Source: Blattamonas nauphoetae (taxonomy: Eukaryota > Preaxostyla > Oxymonadida). Taken from it: a stretch of 43,233 nucleotides of DNA. The stretch covers positions 1 to 43,233 of the forward strand of contig JARBJD010000484.1 of NCBI GenBank assembly GCA_033064195.1, read 5' to 3'. The position numbers and the translations under genes were made by a program. This document shows, piece after piece, positions 42,301 through 43,233 of the stretch. The notes beneath the pieces were generated by a model. That model was given only the letters and a program-made list of their open reading frames with translations. It was not told the DNA's origin and searched no databases. Position 1 is the first letter of the stretch. The number at the start of each line of letters is the position of its first letter.

Positions 42301-43233
42301 GAGAGGCATGTTGAATCCTTTCTGCGCAAAGTGGAGGTGTGAGGTGGTGGGACGAGTGGATGGAATCGTTGACGAGGAAGGGCAGTTTGGACAACGATTC
42401 AAAGGCAGTAAAATTGAGTGTGAGTTGTTCGTTTGAGAAGTCTTTCAGAACAACATCATCACCTCTCTGCCGTGTTCAGGCATGTCCCCGCCTTGTTCTT
42501 TTCAAATTGACATCCTTCCATCGAGAGTCTGCTTCTTTCGTCGGTCCGCACAATGTAAATCGCTCCTGCTCGGCCATTCGATGAGCATCCTCCAAATTTG
42601 CAGAATCGGATCGAAATCGAGCCACTCGTTTGACCTTCCACACAACTCCCACTTTGCACTGATCCATCGACAGAGTCTGTGTGAGAACGAGAGATAGTCA
42701 AGAAGAGCGTGTCGGTGTGAGGATCCAGTTCTGAAACAACGATCAACGCCGACGAACCTGCAATGGAAGAGAAACGAGAGTGGGACAAGCGGGTCGTTCC
42801 TGCTTTCAAACTGAACAACTCCTTCGTTCGACTCTGTCACAAACCACACCATTCTTCACAAACAAGTTGCCTTCCTCGTTCATTGTGACGAGAGGAGAGG
42901 ATGATGTGGAAGGAACGAGAGTCATCGAGCGAAGTGTCAGGTTGGCACCAGCCTCCACTTCGAGTTGTGCTGTCAATTGTGTTGTGTGAGGACGAGGCAA
43001 TTCATCAAGCGTGAGGTGTACAGATTCTGTCCCGTTTCCGACAATCTCCACGTCTGTCTGGATCGGCAGGAGTGAACTTTCGGTGAATGGCCCATCGGAG
43101 TGAGAGGATCGTCGAATTGCCTGGCAGGAGTGACTTGATTTCAGGCCAGAGTCTGTCGTTTGTCTCAACTGGATTTCCATCTGGATCCGAATCCGCATTC
43201 AGGTTTATCTCTGTTTTCGCATTTGGAGTCTGA
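36318..43233 (-). repeat. Right arm of the giant inverted repeat, running to the window end
   Basis: Reverse complement of 29,095-36,038. From 36,318 to about 39,435 no difference was seen by eye. From a homopolymer difference at about 39,435 (six C here against five G in the partner) outward, many single-base substitutions and small indels appear. The arm is 28 bp shorter overall. Confidence 0.95.
36914..43233 (-). pseudogene. Inverted, partial and more damaged copy of the beta-helix/pseudokinase gene
   Basis: The C-terminal part (36,914-38,218: transmembrane helix and pseudokinase) and the next 349 codons upstream (38,378-39,427) are identical in translation to the left copy, including the in-frame TGA between them. 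Beyond 39,435 the frame is broken many times by small indels, giving fragments such as 39,429-39,833, 40,363-41,190, 41,751-42,329 and 42,806-43,198. The frameshift near the equivalent of 29,510 is also present (around 42,815). The 5' part, with the signal peptide, lies beyond the window or does not exist. It could be a decaying duplicate or uncorrected sequence at a contig end. Confidence 0.75.

Noticed and set aside
1-43233. CRISPR arrays, bacterial operons, rRNA, tRNA, integrated virus genes
   Set aside because: No regularly spaced repeats, ribosome-binding sites or recognisable capsid, polymerase or integrase motifs were seen. tRNA-sized genes could be missed without a folding search.

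Overview
The window looks like a nuclear contig from a microbial eukaryote, most likely an oxymonad (Preaxostyla) related to Blattamonas nauphoetae. The sequence signs are: genes on both strands separated by short gaps; short GT-AG introns, several under 55 nt; and a set of large signal-peptide/beta-helix/transmembrane/pseudokinase surface proteins. I recognise these surface proteins, and the divergent protein at 18.1-19.0 kb, from memory as typical of Blattamonas; no database search was possible. There is no bacterial operon structure, no CRISPR array and no recognisable virus-derived gene.

Layout. Positions 1-5,780 are gene-poor and degenerate. They hold coding-like stretches in several frames (1-2,078), a C-terminal remnant of the surface-protein family (2,738-4,060), and an A+T-richer stretch with a relic of a pogo/Tc5-type DNA transposase. 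Positions 5,789-24,729 are a compact housekeeping block: a PB1-domain protein with a very long charged tail, a small spliced coiled-coil gene, two paralogous coiled-coil proteins with tandem ubiquitin-like domains (11.8-13.1 kb and 23.7-24.7 kb), a reticulon-like ER membrane protein, a NEK-like kinase with six exons, two spliced microprotein genes, a frameshifted member of a divergent family, a secreted RNase T2, a PHO80/PCL-type cyclin with a 34-nt intron, and a small single-pass membrane protein. Positions 25,009-43,233 belong to the surface-protein family: a truncated 5' fragment on the minus strand, and head-to-head with it an almost complete 8.6-kb gene on the plus strand (26,840-35,442).

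The most striking structure is a giant palindrome. Positions 29,095-36,038 recur in inverted orientation at 36,318-43,233, around a 279-bp spacer, and the right arm runs to the last base. The inner 3.1 kb of the arms look identical by eye, while the outer 3.8 kb of the right arm carry many substitutions and indels. This could be a real inverted duplication at a chromosome end, with arm-to-arm conversion near the centre, or a fold-back artefact at an unpolished contig end. Sequence alone does not decide.

Working together: the UBL proteins, the PB1 protein, the kinase and the cyclin suggest ordinary signalling and cell-cycle functions; the reticulon shapes the ER; the RNase T2 and the beta-helix proteins go through the secretory route. 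I see no operon-like logic linking them.
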